The notes below the pieces were generated by a model, which was given only the letters and a program-made list of their open reading frames with translations, had not been told where the DNA came from and did no database searches. From Apium graveolens (Eukaryota > Streptophyta > Magnoliopsida > Apiales > Apiaceae): a stretch of 64,000 nucleotides of DNA. This document shows positions 1 to 11,529 of the stretch, piece after piece; within the stretch, counting starts at the first letter, position 1; each line of letters opens with the position of its first letter. The position numbers and the translations under genes were made by a program. The DNA is taken from the NCBI RefSeq assembly GCF_009905375.1, contig NC_133650.1, forward strand, positions 302,401,727 through 302,465,726, read 5' to 3'.

Positions 1-757
1 GTTCGTGTTGTTAAATTAATAGAAGGAAATAGGTTTATGTTGAAGTTGCTTAAAGTTATCCTTAGCCCTAAATATACCACAATGTTAGAGTTGATCATAA
101 AAAAGTAAATATGTACAGCACCTTACCTTTGGTTCTGTCGTTCTTCCAAGAGTAAGTGATAATTAAATTCGAGTAATACCTATCCTTGTTAGTTTTAATC
201 TTCAAATTCTGCTATTTAGGTGATTTTGTTGGTAGACTGTAGTTTTCCTCAGGTGTGATGGGATTCTGTTGCGAGTGTTTAGGGTTTGATTTAAAGAACT
301 GGCAGGGGAAAAAGAGAAAGTAGGCCGTTATACACGAGCTGAAGTAGAATATTAAGACATGAAAGATCACTATAATTCTAAAATTAGTCTGAGCCAACAT
401 CAGGTTACTGAAAAAAATTTAGTACCGTAAAATTCTTTAAAATATTTTAATTATTAAGTATTATCTAAATAATATATATGTTAAAATTATTTGAAATAAC
501 TAAGTGAAAATTTTCTGCCTCTGGTTCCGCATCAGTAGTTCTAGTACACAACGTATATAGCATCCCCCTTTGAAAATAATTTCAAACATGGATAGTTTTC
601 CTGTCTTATGTTTTGTATTGTGCAGCTAGTTTGATGTAAAATAATATAGGGCAAAGGTTGATTTGTTATACTTTACGAGTTGGCATCCCAATTAAACGAT
701 CTCTTTGTTACTTCCACTTAGGGTGAAATATATACCTTAAAATCTTGTTTATTGCAG

Positions 758-890
758 GGTCCTTAAAAGACAAGCTCTTAATGTGAAGAAAGCTGCTACA
801 GACTTGTGGCAACTTGCATTCTCATACCAGGTGAACCCTTTAGCAGCTGTTCAACCTCTTCCTTCTGCCCCCCATGGAAGTGGTAGATAG
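758..890 (+). CDS. Terminal coding exon of an unidentified gene (5' part outside or not found)
   Basis: A reading frame of 43 codons follows a good 3' splice site (pyrimidine-rich tract, then ttgcag ending at 757) and stops at TAG 888-890. The predicted tail begins VLKRQALNVKKAATDLWQLA and ends PLPSAPHGSGR. The mixed hydrophobic and basic composition looks like real coding sequence rather than the surrounding AT-rich DNA. No upstream exon could be assigned in bases 1-757, so the rest of the gene probably lies to the left of the window or is lost. I do not recognise the protein family. It could be the last exon of an intact gene or a relic exon. Confidence 0.45.
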
Positions 891-906
891 ATGATCAGTT
901 TTCATT

Positions 907-979
907 AAGTTTCTTCGCACGAAAACAAAATTATAGTTGACCACTTCTTATCAAGTTTCTTCGCACGGAAACAAAATTA
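907..979 (+). repeat. Short direct repeat, two units 46 bp apart
   Basis: The motif aagtttcttcgcacg followed by (a/g)aaacaaaatta occurs at 907-933 and again at 953-979. It lies just downstream of the terminal exon, probably in its 3' UTR. It looks like a local tandem duplication. Confidence 0.7.
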
Positions 980-2233
980 CAATTTAAGGACGGAAAAGTG
1001 TGCGTAGCATTGTATGTACACAACTAGAGCTTGGAGTTTATAGATTTTGAAGTCGCTATTTTTTCTTCCCGTTTTTTTGTTTTTGTTTTAATTTGATCTA
1101 AACTATAATAAGATTTGACACAGTTGCATTTCAAATTACACAATTTGTGTCTGATGGGAAAAACAATAATGTAAAATGTTCAACATATTAGAACCAGAAA
1201 GTTTGCTCTTTTATTTTTCACTTGATGAAGTCATATACTGTCGCTATCTTCTTTGAGAATTTTTTATAAGGTTTTTGTATAGGAATGTAAATCTTGATCA
1301 AACTTGAAAGATAATACTTAAAAAGTGCATAGAACATATTCACATTTATAACAATAAACACCTTGTTAGATTGTTAGCAATAATAGGAGAAAGTGATGGA
1401 AAAAAATTGAATAATTTCTGCATTAACATTTATCATTTATCTTAATAATACAACATAAATACTTAGAATCATGTAACATATATATAAAATTGCAGTATAT
1501 GACATGAGGGTGAGTGTCATTTTTTTTTGTTTTTATTTAAATAAATAAGTTTTAAGAAAGTAATTACTAATCAAAATTGAAAATGTAATAAAAAAGGTGA
1601 AACAAATATTCTGCAAACTAAACGTGTAATTAAACGCAAAGTACTGGTAGCCAAGAATGTTGATTTGTCATCTGCATTATTTTCTAAAAGATACAAGTAG
1701 CCAAATTTTGTGCGGACTTCACATTCCTGTAAGTGTAAGGTGCTTCTTCATACCAGAGAACTTTATTTGTCCTGTTGAAAAATTCAACACTCAACCCATA
1801 CTAATAAATTTCTCAGGACCATTTGATTCATGACCTTGCTATCGAGTAGAGACTAAGCACAATAGGTCCATTTGGATTGAAAAATGAGAATGAGATTGTA
1901 GCACATATTGGATTAGAAGATCGTTTCGTCATGAGGAAGCACATGAAATTGACTGCTTATAACTTAAAATTTTCCATAATTCAAAAATTCTGCCGAAACA
2001 ACTTATACCTTTCAAAGTTTTGCTTGACTTACAAAGTCTTTAGACCCCAACAAACTACCATTCCCCTCGCTGAACAAAGACACTTAATTTGAATTGTTGT
2101 AGTTAACACCACCACAAAAGTTTGCCCTCATTCCACGGTTAATGCCATTAATAAATTGTGTGTTGTGTTGCCTGTACAGTTGTGCACTACCAATACTTCA
2201 TTCGGCAAGATTTTCTCTTTTTGTTGTACAACC
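980..2233. other. AT-rich intergenic region
   Basis: No coding frame with splice or codon support was seen. It separates the terminal exon at 758-890 from the receptor kinase and must contain the kinase promoter. The small open frame at 1877-2092 has no recognisable content. Confidence 0.6.
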
Positions 2234-5200
2234 ATGATTTTCAGTTTTCTCAGATTCATCACTCTCTTAAATCTTGTCTTGGCAACTTCAACATTTGTAT
2301 GTGCATCGTTAAATAATGTCACTGATCGACAAGCTTTACTTGCTGTTAAGGTTTCGATAAAAGATGACCCATTCGGTGTGTTGAATTCATGGAACGATTC
2401 TTCACACTTTTGTTACTGGACTGGTGTTACGTGCAGTCACAAACGACCGAGGGTAACAGAGCTAAACCTCGCCTCCCAGCATTTGGTGGGTACATTGTCT
2501 TCTCATATCGGAAATCTCTCCTTTCTTAGGTCAATTTACCTCTATCAGAATGGCTTTCATGGCTCAATCCCAAATGAAATTGGGCGGTTGTTTCGTCTGC
2601 AGCGTCTTGTTATCGGGAACAACTCTTTTGAAGGTGGTTTTCCTGCCAATCTGAGTCATTGTACAAATATCAGAAGAATCTCAATGTCTCTCAACCAACT
2701 TGGAGGAAAACTACCTGAATTTACTTCTTGGCGTAAGCTTTATAACTTCAATGTTGAAGACAATCAATTTATTGGATCAATCCCGCCTTCAATAGGAAAT
2801 ATATCTTCTCTTCATTATTTTGTTCTGAGCTATAACAATCTAGTCGGACATGTGCCTTTGGAAATTGCTCATCTTGCAAATTTAGAGCTTCTTGCATTGG
2901 AAAGAAATAATTTGCAGGGGACGTTTCCATCATCAGTTTACAACTTCTCATCCCTCTACGAGTTTGCTATAGATCGTAATGAGTTCGAAGGAGAACTTCA
3001 ACCAGATTTGGGCTTCACCCTTCCCAAACTGCAAAAGTTCTATGTTGGATCAAACAAATTTTCGGGGTCACTTCCACCATCAATAAGCAATGCCTCCAAT
3101 CTTGTTGAACTTGAAATGTCATACAACAATTTTAGAGGCCCTGTACCAAAAAATTTGGGCAGTCTGTCGAGACTTCATTTGCTAAATCTAGGTAGCAATC
3201 TACTCGGAGAAGATCAGCTGCCCGATGGTTTGAGCTTCATTAATTCTTTGATCAACTGTACCCATCTAGAAGAATTGGACTTAAACGAGAATGGTTTTGG
3301 AGGCGAGCTCCCAAAATCCATTGTTAATCTTTCCACCACTATGTATTATCTTGATCTGTTCGAAAACCACATCCATGGGAGCATACCCCTTGAAATTGGA
3401 AAACTTGTGAGCCTGACACAACTGGATTTGAGGCACAACTTCTTAACAGGTACCATTCCAGATTCAGTTGGACAACTTTCAAAGCTAGGCGCGCTACAGT
3501 TGGGTAGAAACAACATATCAGGACTAATTCCAACTTCCATGAGTAATATTAGTCAATTAGTTATTCTCGGTTTAAACAATAATCTGCTCCAAGGAAGCAT
3601 ACCTACTGAATTGTTCAATATCACAACTTTAGAGACGGTGAGCCTTGCTCATAACAGCCTTGGAGGTGTAATACCTGTGCAAGTTGTTGGACTTTCTCAA
3701 CAATGTGTTTTCCTTTATTTAGCGCAAAATCTGTTCAGGGGGCCTTTACCGTCAAACATTGGAAGCTTCAAGCAATTGGTTGAATTAGATGTTTCAAACA
3801 ACAGATTGACGGGAAATATACCGGCTTCTCTGGGTGGTTGTGTAATGTTGGAGCAGCTATATATGGAGGGAAACTTTTTTGAAGGTAGAATTCCATTGTC
3901 ATTCAAAGCTTTGAAAAGTCTTTTAGTTCTAGACATGTCATGTAACAATATGTCTGAGGAGATTCCAAGGTTTTTTGTTGGATTACATCTAATTCAATTT
4001 CTCAATCTGTCACACAACAAGCTTGGAGGAGAAGTGCCTACAGAAGGTCTGTTCTCAAACTTCAGTCTTTTCTCGGTTGCTGGAAATTTGCAACTATGTG
4101 GAGGTATTGAAGAATTGCAATTGCCTTCGTGTCCCGTAAATGAGAAAAATAAATTTTCCCTAAGAATGATACTCCTTTTGGTTCTTCTCCCACTTGCTTT
4201 CTCCTTACTATGTCTTGCCTTCATTTTCTACCGACGACGAAAGTCTAAGCAGATGAGAATCCCTGTTTCCATAATGCAAGACAGCCAATACCCTAGGCTT
4301 TCTTACCAAGATCTTTTGATAGCTACAAATGAGTTTTCACCAAATAATTTGCTCGGTGAAGGAAGATATGGTTCGGTTTTCAAAGGAGTTATCGAATCAC
4401 AGCAACAGGCTGTTGCCGTTAAGGTATTAAATGTTCAAATACACGGAGCCAACAAGACCTTCTTAGCAGAGTGTGAAACGTTACGAAGTATTCGTCACCG
4501 CAATCTCATCAAGATCATTACAGCATGCTCTAGCACTGATTTCAAAGGCAATGCCTTCAAGGCACTAGTATTTGAGTTCATGACGAATGGGAGTCTAGAC
4601 AACTGGTTACATCCAAGCCCTTCATCAGAACAAGGGAGTGAAAGAAACTTGAATCTACTCCAGAGACTAAATATCTCCATTGATGTTGCACTTGGAGTGG
4701 ATTACCTCCATCATCACAGCCACAGAAGCATCGTTCATTGTGACATCAAGCCAAGCAATATTCTACTTGACGAGGAATTTGTTGCTCATGTTGGTGATTT
4801 TGGTTTAGCCAAGTTCTCCTTTGATACGACAAGCGACATCAACCGATCACAGACAAGTTCAACAGGTGTTCGTGGAACAATTGGATATGTTCCTCCAGGT
4901 AACTCTCTAGCTTCTGCAATATCAAAACATCTTACAATATTTTCATACACACCACAATTATTGTACTCATAATCTAGTTTAAAATCTACTTATTATAATT
5001 ATCATATTTTCTTATGTCGGATTAAAATCCTTCAAAAGTTTATATTCCAACCAATATAAGACTTACTTTAAGTAACATTGATAATATCTATGATGCTCAG
5101 ACTCTTTTAGAAATATTCGACACATACACAAGTCTGATGCTCAGACTCTTTTAGAAAGATCCGACACAAACACAAGTGAAAGTCCGATTCTTCGAACTTG

Positions 5201-6045
5201 AAAATCAAAGACTCCGGGATACGTTTTATAAGAATCCGATACTTGGATTTGGACACGGCAATTACTATTTTAAACATAATATGATATTTTCTATAAGCAA
5301 ATACCTATCATTTTATATACATAAACTTTTAAAAAACAATGATAAAACAATATCTATTTTATCTATAAATTTATAACAGGTACAATTTTAAAAATTAAAC
5401 TATACCTTATAACAAACAATAAGAGATAAGTTCTTTTATGTTTTCAGAGATAAAGTGTCCATTTTTCAAATGGCATTCGAATCCGGATCGAAGTGACACA
5501 GGTAAGGTTGGGTGTTCCGAAGAGTCCGAGCATCACAGGATAATATACCTACTGAAATTCAATCTATTGAAAAATTAAGAAGAGCCTCCGTTAGTATAAT
5601 ATTTTTTAAATGCACTATAATATTATTATATCATACAGCCTCATTTCAAAGCCGTTGTGCAGAGTATGGAATGGGTTCAGAGACATCTGCAGAAGGAGAC
5701 GTGTATAGTTATGGAATTCTTTTACTAGAAATGTTTTCAGGAAAAAGGCCAACTGATAGCAGCATATTAATGCCCCACGGGGATAATAACCTTCATGAAT
5801 ATGTGAAGAATGCTGTGCCGCATAGAGTGATGGACATTGTCGACCCACGAATCATACTAAATCAAGAAGATTCCGGCTTGACTGCAAATCAATCATACAG
5901 CAGGACTACAATGGAGATCTGTATGATAACAATATTTGAAGTGGGTATACTGTGTTCAAAAGAAATTCCAACAGAGCGCATTGATATGGGGGTTGCCATT
6001 AAGCGGTTAAACGGAGCAAGAGACAAACTTCTACAGCCACAGTAG
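2234..6045 (+). CDS. LRR receptor-like kinase, subfamily XII (EFR/Xa21-like, At3g47570-like)
   Basis: Two exons, 2234-4898 and 5663-6045, join in phase 1 (CCTCCAG|gt ... cag|AGTATG) to restore PPEYG and give 1015 residues, the usual size for the subfamily. The start at 2234 is chosen over an in-frame ATG at 2156 because it begins a signal peptide (about residues 1-24). Next come the N-terminal cap with FCYWTGVTC, about twenty leucine-rich repeats, a membrane span at about 645-666 and a cytoplasmic kinase. Kinase landmarks are the glycine loop GEGRYGSVFKG (708-718), the VAVK lysine (730), HCD (Asp837) and DFG (Asp855). Cysteine before the catalytic Asp makes it a non-RD kinase, as in FLS2, EFR and Xa21, which sense microbial patterns at the plasma membrane. 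The single intron is where family members carry it. The gene appears intact; ligand and expression cannot be read from sequence. Confidence 0.93.
5092..5178 (+). repeat. 45-bp direct duplication inside the receptor-kinase intron
   Basis: The segment gatgctcagactcttttaga plus a following cgacac.aacacaagt motif occurs twice in tandem inside the 764-bp intron (4899-5662). The rest of the intron is AT-rich and shows no coding sequence. Confidence 0.7.
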
Positions 6046-6093
6046 TTATAGTCTAATAAAATAATTTATTTTTACTTGCATATTTATATAGTA

Positions 6094-6190
6094 ATCTAAA
6101 TACATTAATTTGGCAGTAGAAACATTAAGGTTCTTTATTTATAGTTATCTAAATACATTAATTTGGCATCAGAAACATTAAGGGTAGGAG
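6094..6190 (+). repeat. 53-bp tandem duplication just 3' of the receptor-kinase stop
   Basis: The segment atctaaatacattaatttgg with the following agaaacattaagg occurs at 6094 and 6147, about 50 to 100 bp after the stop codon. It probably lies in the 3' UTR. Confidence 0.75.
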
Positions 6191-7052
6191 ATGTTTGTGC
6201 AAATTTCACTCACAATTATAGTTAAGTTGTACTTTACTATTATTGTCAAATTGTAAATGTGGGTATATTTACAAAAAAAAAAAAGCAACGAAAAAAATTG
6301 TACTAATTTTGATTTAATTTATAATTGTAAAATAAATACATGGTTCGTTTTATCTAATTATAACATATAGAATACTAAATTGCTAACACACCATCCCTGT
6401 TATATGGACCTAGTTTATCTGAAAAACTATCAAATAGCCGTACTTTAATATCTGATATTAGTGTATGATGAAAATGTTCCTTGAATCTCTTTAACCTACA
6501 AAATCACTATCATACATCTATTGAATATATACTCACAAATCATGTATCAAACATGATTTTCTATTAGTAGTCATGCTTTTGCATGAGATTTCACCCTCCA
6601 AAATTTACATGGTTAAATTACTATGTTATTAAAAGTTTAATAATACTTGTAATAGCTATTGGAAGAAAAGAGTAAACAGTTGAATTTATATAAACCATTG
6701 AAGAAAACATGCAAAAAATGAGGTGAAAAATGAAAGGTGAAGCGCATGTCTTTCCATGCAGATTGCAGAGACACAAAATTAGGTTTCTCAAAACTGAGGA
6801 GAATTGCCTCCTCTAATCTCTTTTTCCTACCCCCCTTTTTTTAAACTTCACCATTAACACCCTATATCTATATTTGGAAAATCTCTTTTATCACCCTCTT
6901 CTCTTTTCTTAACCCTATTAACCCACATTTTCCATTTGCCTAATCTCGTTCGCCATTGGAGATCATTTTTACTTTGCTTTGTAAATTCAAGTAGAAGCAG
7001 CCCTCCGAGGGCGAGGCGCGCACATTCTAGTGCGCGCACCGACATCTCCATC
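6191..7052. other. Intergenic region with 5' leader of the PRK-like gene
   Basis: AT-rich DNA with no coding signal. From about 6800 it becomes pyrimidine-rich, as is common in plant 5' UTRs, and then GC-richer up to the start codon at 7053. Confidence 0.5.
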
Positions 7053-9464
7053 ATGGCCCTCGTAAATCACAACATTGCTACTCATCTGCTTCCTCGCGCT
7101 CTTCTCCTGCTATCTGTTTTCTTGAATCTTTCTTTGACCTCGTATTCAGCTCCACCCGAATCTGAAGTCCTTATCAAGTTCAGAGATTCGTTGACTGACA
7201 ATTCTGCATTGTCGAGTTGGAATCCTGCAAAACCCCCATGTCCAGGTGATGCTTGGGCAGGTGTTATTTGTCAAAATGACAAAGTATGGGGATTGAAACT
7301 GCAAAATATGGGATTGAAGGGTAAATTTGACATAAGCATCTTGAAAGATTTGCCTCTTTTGAGAACTATCAGCATAATGCAAAATCAATTTGAAGGAGAT
7401 TTCCCAAATATAAGGGCTATAAGTGCACTAAAATCCATTTATCTGTCCGACAATAAATTTTCTGGGGAAATCAAACCAGATGCTTTCGACAAGATGACTG
7501 GTCTAAGGAAGTTTGCTGGAGCACGTAATCAGTTCACAGGCCCGATTCCCTCATCGCTGACTACCTTGCCATTGCTAACAGAATTACGGCTTGAACAGAA
7601 TGCTTTTACCGGGCAGATACCAAATTTCCTGCAAGACAAACTAACAGTTTTCAATGTCTCCGAAAATCAATTGGATGGTCCAATCCCTGACAAACTCACC
7701 AAACATGATCTAACTGCATTCATGGGTAAGTAATTAGTGTCTTTCACTCATTAAAGCGAATGCATACATATATTAAGCATAGAGCATAGTTTTTTAAATC
7801 ATCAATTTCTACACCAATATATCAAACTTCATAACCCTCCATATGTAATTCGATGAACAGGCTAAAGTTAAATATTTGAGAAAAAAGAAAATAAGAAATG
7901 TAATTTCCAAAGCTATGTTTTTATTCCCTGAATGAACATGAAATACACAATTCTAATTTCAAAGTTGATCTAAATAAATAAAAAGTGCTCCGGGAATAAA
8001 AATTTCACAAGTTAAAGCAATCAGATAAGTTTGTGCATGTCTACAATATTGTTTAGGTGATTAACTTTAGAAATTGACACTTGCTGTCTGGAACATCAAG
8101 TTGGTCCATCTCTAGTACTCAAGACACGAGTCCCTAATTATTAAAGGTGATATTTGTAATTCATCCTTCCCTGCGTGTCCATCCAGGCAATGATGAACTC
8201 TGCGGCGGGCCCATGCCTCAATGTCCTGCTCCGACAGAAATATCAGCAGGAACCATTGTTCTTTGTGTAATACTCGCGGTGGCGGCACTGGCGGCAATAT
8301 TCGTGGCTATTATCATCCTTCGTGGTCGTAAAGAAAACCCTGTACCAGAAAAGCAACAAAAACCAGTTGCAACCCAAGTCCACAAGAAAGGACCTTCTAT
8401 GGATATCGACAAGGTGGAGAAAGGAATGCCCCCTGCAGAAAACTCGCCACCAGCTGGCAAGAATAATAATCAGACTAATGTGAGGTTGACATTCTTGAGA
8501 GAAGACGTAGAGAAATTCGACTTGACAGACTTAATGAAAGCCTCAGCTGAGATATTGGGGAGCGGTGTGTTTGGATCTACATTCAAAGCAGCTCTTGGAA
8601 GGTCTGGCCGGGTTATGGTTGTGAAGAGGTTTAGACAAATGAATAATGTGGGAAGGGAAGAGTTCCAGGAGCATATGAGAAGGCTAGGAAGGTTGAAACA
8701 CAAAAACTTGCTTCCTCTCGTGGCTTTTTACTATAGAAAAGAAGAAAAGCTTTTGGTTACACAATACATTGACAATGCAAATTTGTCTGCATATCTACAT
8801 GGTAAGTTACATAATGTGTGTAGGTTGTGCTTCTCTTAGCAAAGACTACAACCACAAATGTCATTCTTTCAAATGTTATACTTTAATTTCAGGAAATCGT
8901 GGTCGCGGAGTACCAAGCCTAGACTGGCCAAAGCGGTTGAAAATTGTGAAAGGCGTAGCCAAAGGACTTCAGTACCTTTACAACGAGCTACCAAGCATAG
9001 TCACACCTCATGGTCACCTCAAATCTTCAAATATTCTTCTCAACGATACATGGGAACCTCAACTCACTGACTATGCCTTATATCCCATTGTCAACCAAGA
9101 TCAAGCACATAATATCATGATTGCATACAGGGCACCCGAATATAAGCAACAAGGCCGCATAACCAAAAAAACGGATGTTTGGAGCCTCGGAGTTGTGATC
9201 CTAGAAGTCCTAACAGGAAGATACCCCTCAAATCCCTCGCAACAGGGAAATGGAAATGATTCGGATTTGGCAGATTGGATTCAATTTATCGATAGAGAGG
9301 AATGGAAGACTGAAGTGCTTGATAAAAACATGACGGGTAATACAAAGCGTCAAGACGAGATGCTAAAGCTTTTAGATATAGGTTTGAGTTGTTGTGAACC
9401 AGACGTGGAAAAGAGGTGGGAAATCAAAGAGGCAGTTGAGAGGATTGAAAAGATTAAGGAATAG
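7053..9464 (+). CDS. Pollen receptor-like kinase (LRR-III family) with a degenerate kinase domain
   Basis: Three exons (7053-7725, 8187-8801, 8893-9464), all GT-AG and phase 1, give 619 residues, a typical PRK length. The start at 7053 begins a signal peptide (about 1-32); the upstream ATG at 6936 adds a basic stretch that would block secretion. Landmarks are a short LRR ectodomain with WAGVIC and five or six repeats, the LCGGP juncture, a membrane span at about 245-270, an acidic/basic linker and a kinase fold from about 335. The first splice joins LTAFMG to NDELCGG and the second joins YLHG to NRGRG, as in family members. Catalytic motifs are altered: HRDLK reads HGHLK (residues 469-473) and DFG reads DYA (489-491), while the VVK lysine remains. 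It is therefore probably a pseudokinase that signals through partners. Known PRKs act at the pollen-tube tip with ROP-GEFs; pollen expression here is inference. Confidence 0.92.
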
Positions 9465-10494
9465 GATGAAAATGCATAAAGAGATAAAGCAAAGGTTAAG
9501 AAGACATGCTTCATTTCATCCCACCACCAGTTAGCCCATGGTATATTGCTAATTGCTATACTACTCTACATTTCCCAGCTGAATTTTGACTTCTTGAAGT
9601 ACTGAAAGGTACGGAGTAAATTAACAGATAGGATTCATATAATTTTGCAGCGTTCCAAAGGAATGGGAAATTTTGGTACATGATTTATAGATGTAATCAA
9701 TCAATATGGGGGTGGGAGTAAGGTTTGTCGAATTAGCTATTGATTTCATGAATTATATTGTAGCCAAATGTAGGATTTTTATATTTTCTATCAGTCAGAT
9801 CATATGATACGATTGAAACTGGTAATGTAATCTTTGAAGTCACAGCTCCATGTGAATATATAATTTAACAGAATTTATTCACATACCCTTCTAATTCGTT
9901 GAAATGATATTTTCTGTCATGCTGGTCCTGAGATACGAACACAACTAATATGATGAATACAGTAATTAAAAATATCAAACTTACTAGCATAAGTAAAATA
10001 TAATGCCTTCAATTGCTGTAATGTTTAAATGCTTTTCTATCTTTTTCTTCAAATAGTCTTGTATGTTGCTAAACCAAATAGGAAAATTGTAAGTTTACCC
10101 GAGTAAACTTCATCAATCTACATGGTTCCTATTCATCATGGCAAAATTGATATTGTTACCTCTAAGACATTCTTGCGTTTCTGTAGATTTATTTTCTTCA
10201 AAAGCTTCAACCCGAAACTTATTCTGGTTGAACTATCTCCTCAATATTAAACCGTCGTAGGCTCAGGCTTTACCTGCCTGAAAGATAAGAAAATGGTAAA
10301 ATCAATATAACCGGAGATAGTAGTCTGAGAGGGAGGTAGATAGCGAAGGATGGAATGGAATAAGATCAAGTAAAAGACTAGCCAAACTACGTTATAATGA
10401 AAAACATCGAAATACTCACAAAAATGATCTGAAATAATGCTGAGGCAGAATTAAAAGAAAAAAATGAAAAGGACATACTATAAGAATAAGTGAC
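9465..10494. other. Intergenic region, nothing recognised
   Basis: The 3' flank of the PRK-like gene. AT-rich, with no supported frame on either strand. Confidence 0.5.
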
Positions 10495-10647
10495 TTATCT
10501 TTCATGCTTAAGAGCTTCAGGAATTTTAGGTCCTAACAAGAAGCTGAAGCATCTAGGAATTAGGAATTGGACGATGAACTGTCCTAATGCAATGATCAAA
10601 AGCCAGAATAGCAAAGCACGTAGAGATCTCCATTCTCCCGCCTTTTG
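10495..10647 (-). CDS. Candidate terminal exon of an unidentified small membrane protein
   Basis: On the minus strand a 50-codon frame follows a 3' splice site (ttttgtatcag, ending at 10648) and stops at TAA 10495-10497. The predicted tail begins with QKAGEWRSLR, has a strongly hydrophobic stretch of about 20 residues (ALLFWLLIIALGQFIVQFLI) and ends in KIPEALKHER. That pattern, a membrane segment with a charged tail, is unlike the flanking AT-rich DNA. A possible upstream splice donor (cagaag|gtatg) lies near 11260 on the same strand, but no start codon could be connected. I do not recognise the family. It may be a small two-exon gene or a pseudogene relic. Confidence 0.35.
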   Translation of the reverse strand, partial: QKAGEWRSLRALLFWLLIIALGQFIVQFLIPRCFSFLLGPKIPEALKHER

Positions 10648-10799
10648 CTGATACAAAATTCAGACCCTAAACTACATAAAAGAGAGTATGATCAAGTAAA
10701 TGATCTACTATTCTGAATAATAATAATAATATCACATTAATTAGAACATGAATGGTAGACTTTTTACATATTTTCTAGAATAAAGTCATTTTAACCCTC

Positions 10800-10930
10800 C
10801 CTATACTCCAATCAATACTTAATATTATGGGTTCTCATCCTATTTATCAGTACCAATTTCTAAACTGTTTACCCGTGTCTCCGCCAAGGCTCGAACCGCA
10901 TTAGGTATAACCTATGCGTAACAGCCCGAC
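10800..10930 (-). repeat. Possible SINE or tRNA relic with box B
   Basis: The minus strand carries GGTTCGAGCC (plus 10888-10897), a perfect match to the RNA polymerase III box B, in a locally GC-richer segment. No convincing box A or tail was found, so only a relic is proposed. Confidence 0.25.
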
Positions 10931-11415
10931 TTTTCATACTATTAATTCTAAATTGAAATTTAAACAAAGTACAATTGTACTAATCCGAAAGTCTATTACA
11001 AGGACAACTATTATAAAAGCCGATCAAAAGTCAATTTACTCCAACCTAACGATCATATAACTCTATTTTGCATAATTAACTTAAGGAATAGTTCACACTT
11101 CACAATGCATGCTTATCTGTGAGGCTATCATGATTCAATATATTAACACAATAACACTTCACCAAATATTATATAAACATTAGAAATATAAATATGCAAG
11201 AATATATCATATATGATGCTTGCAACAGTTTAATAGTACAAAATTCTAAGTTCATACCTTCTGAGCCAAAAAAATGGACTGGGGCTGGAGGACTTTGTTT
11301 GTAAAGACTCAAGACAAACTGTGCCTACAGTTAGTCTACGGCTGATCAATGGGCTGAGGCTGACTACTAACTGGTCCAATTCTGATTCAGTCTATAGCCC
11401 AATCCTAAATCCACA

Positions 11416-11416
11416 C

Positions 11417-11488
<72 letters not shown>

Positions 11489-11507
11489 TATTATTATTAT
11501 TATTACC
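11416..11507 (+). repeat. (AAT)n-(ATT)n microsatellite
   Basis: A run of about 24 AAT units switches to about six ATT units near 11488. The strand switch makes the 3' part able to fold back on the AAT run. Confidence 0.95.
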
Positions 11508-11529
11508 TTATTACCTTACCGGCCTTTTT

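Noticed and set aside
1877..2092. 71-codon frame upstream of the receptor kinase
   Set aside because: AT-rich, no recognised motif and no splice context.
2156..2233. Upstream in-frame ATG of the subfamily XII kinase
   Set aside because: The added 26 residues are cysteine-rich and precede a clear signal peptide that starts at 2234.
4899..5662. Reading the receptor kinase as truncated at 4972
   Set aside because: A canonical intron joins 4898 to 5663 and restores PPEYG and the remaining kinase lobe.
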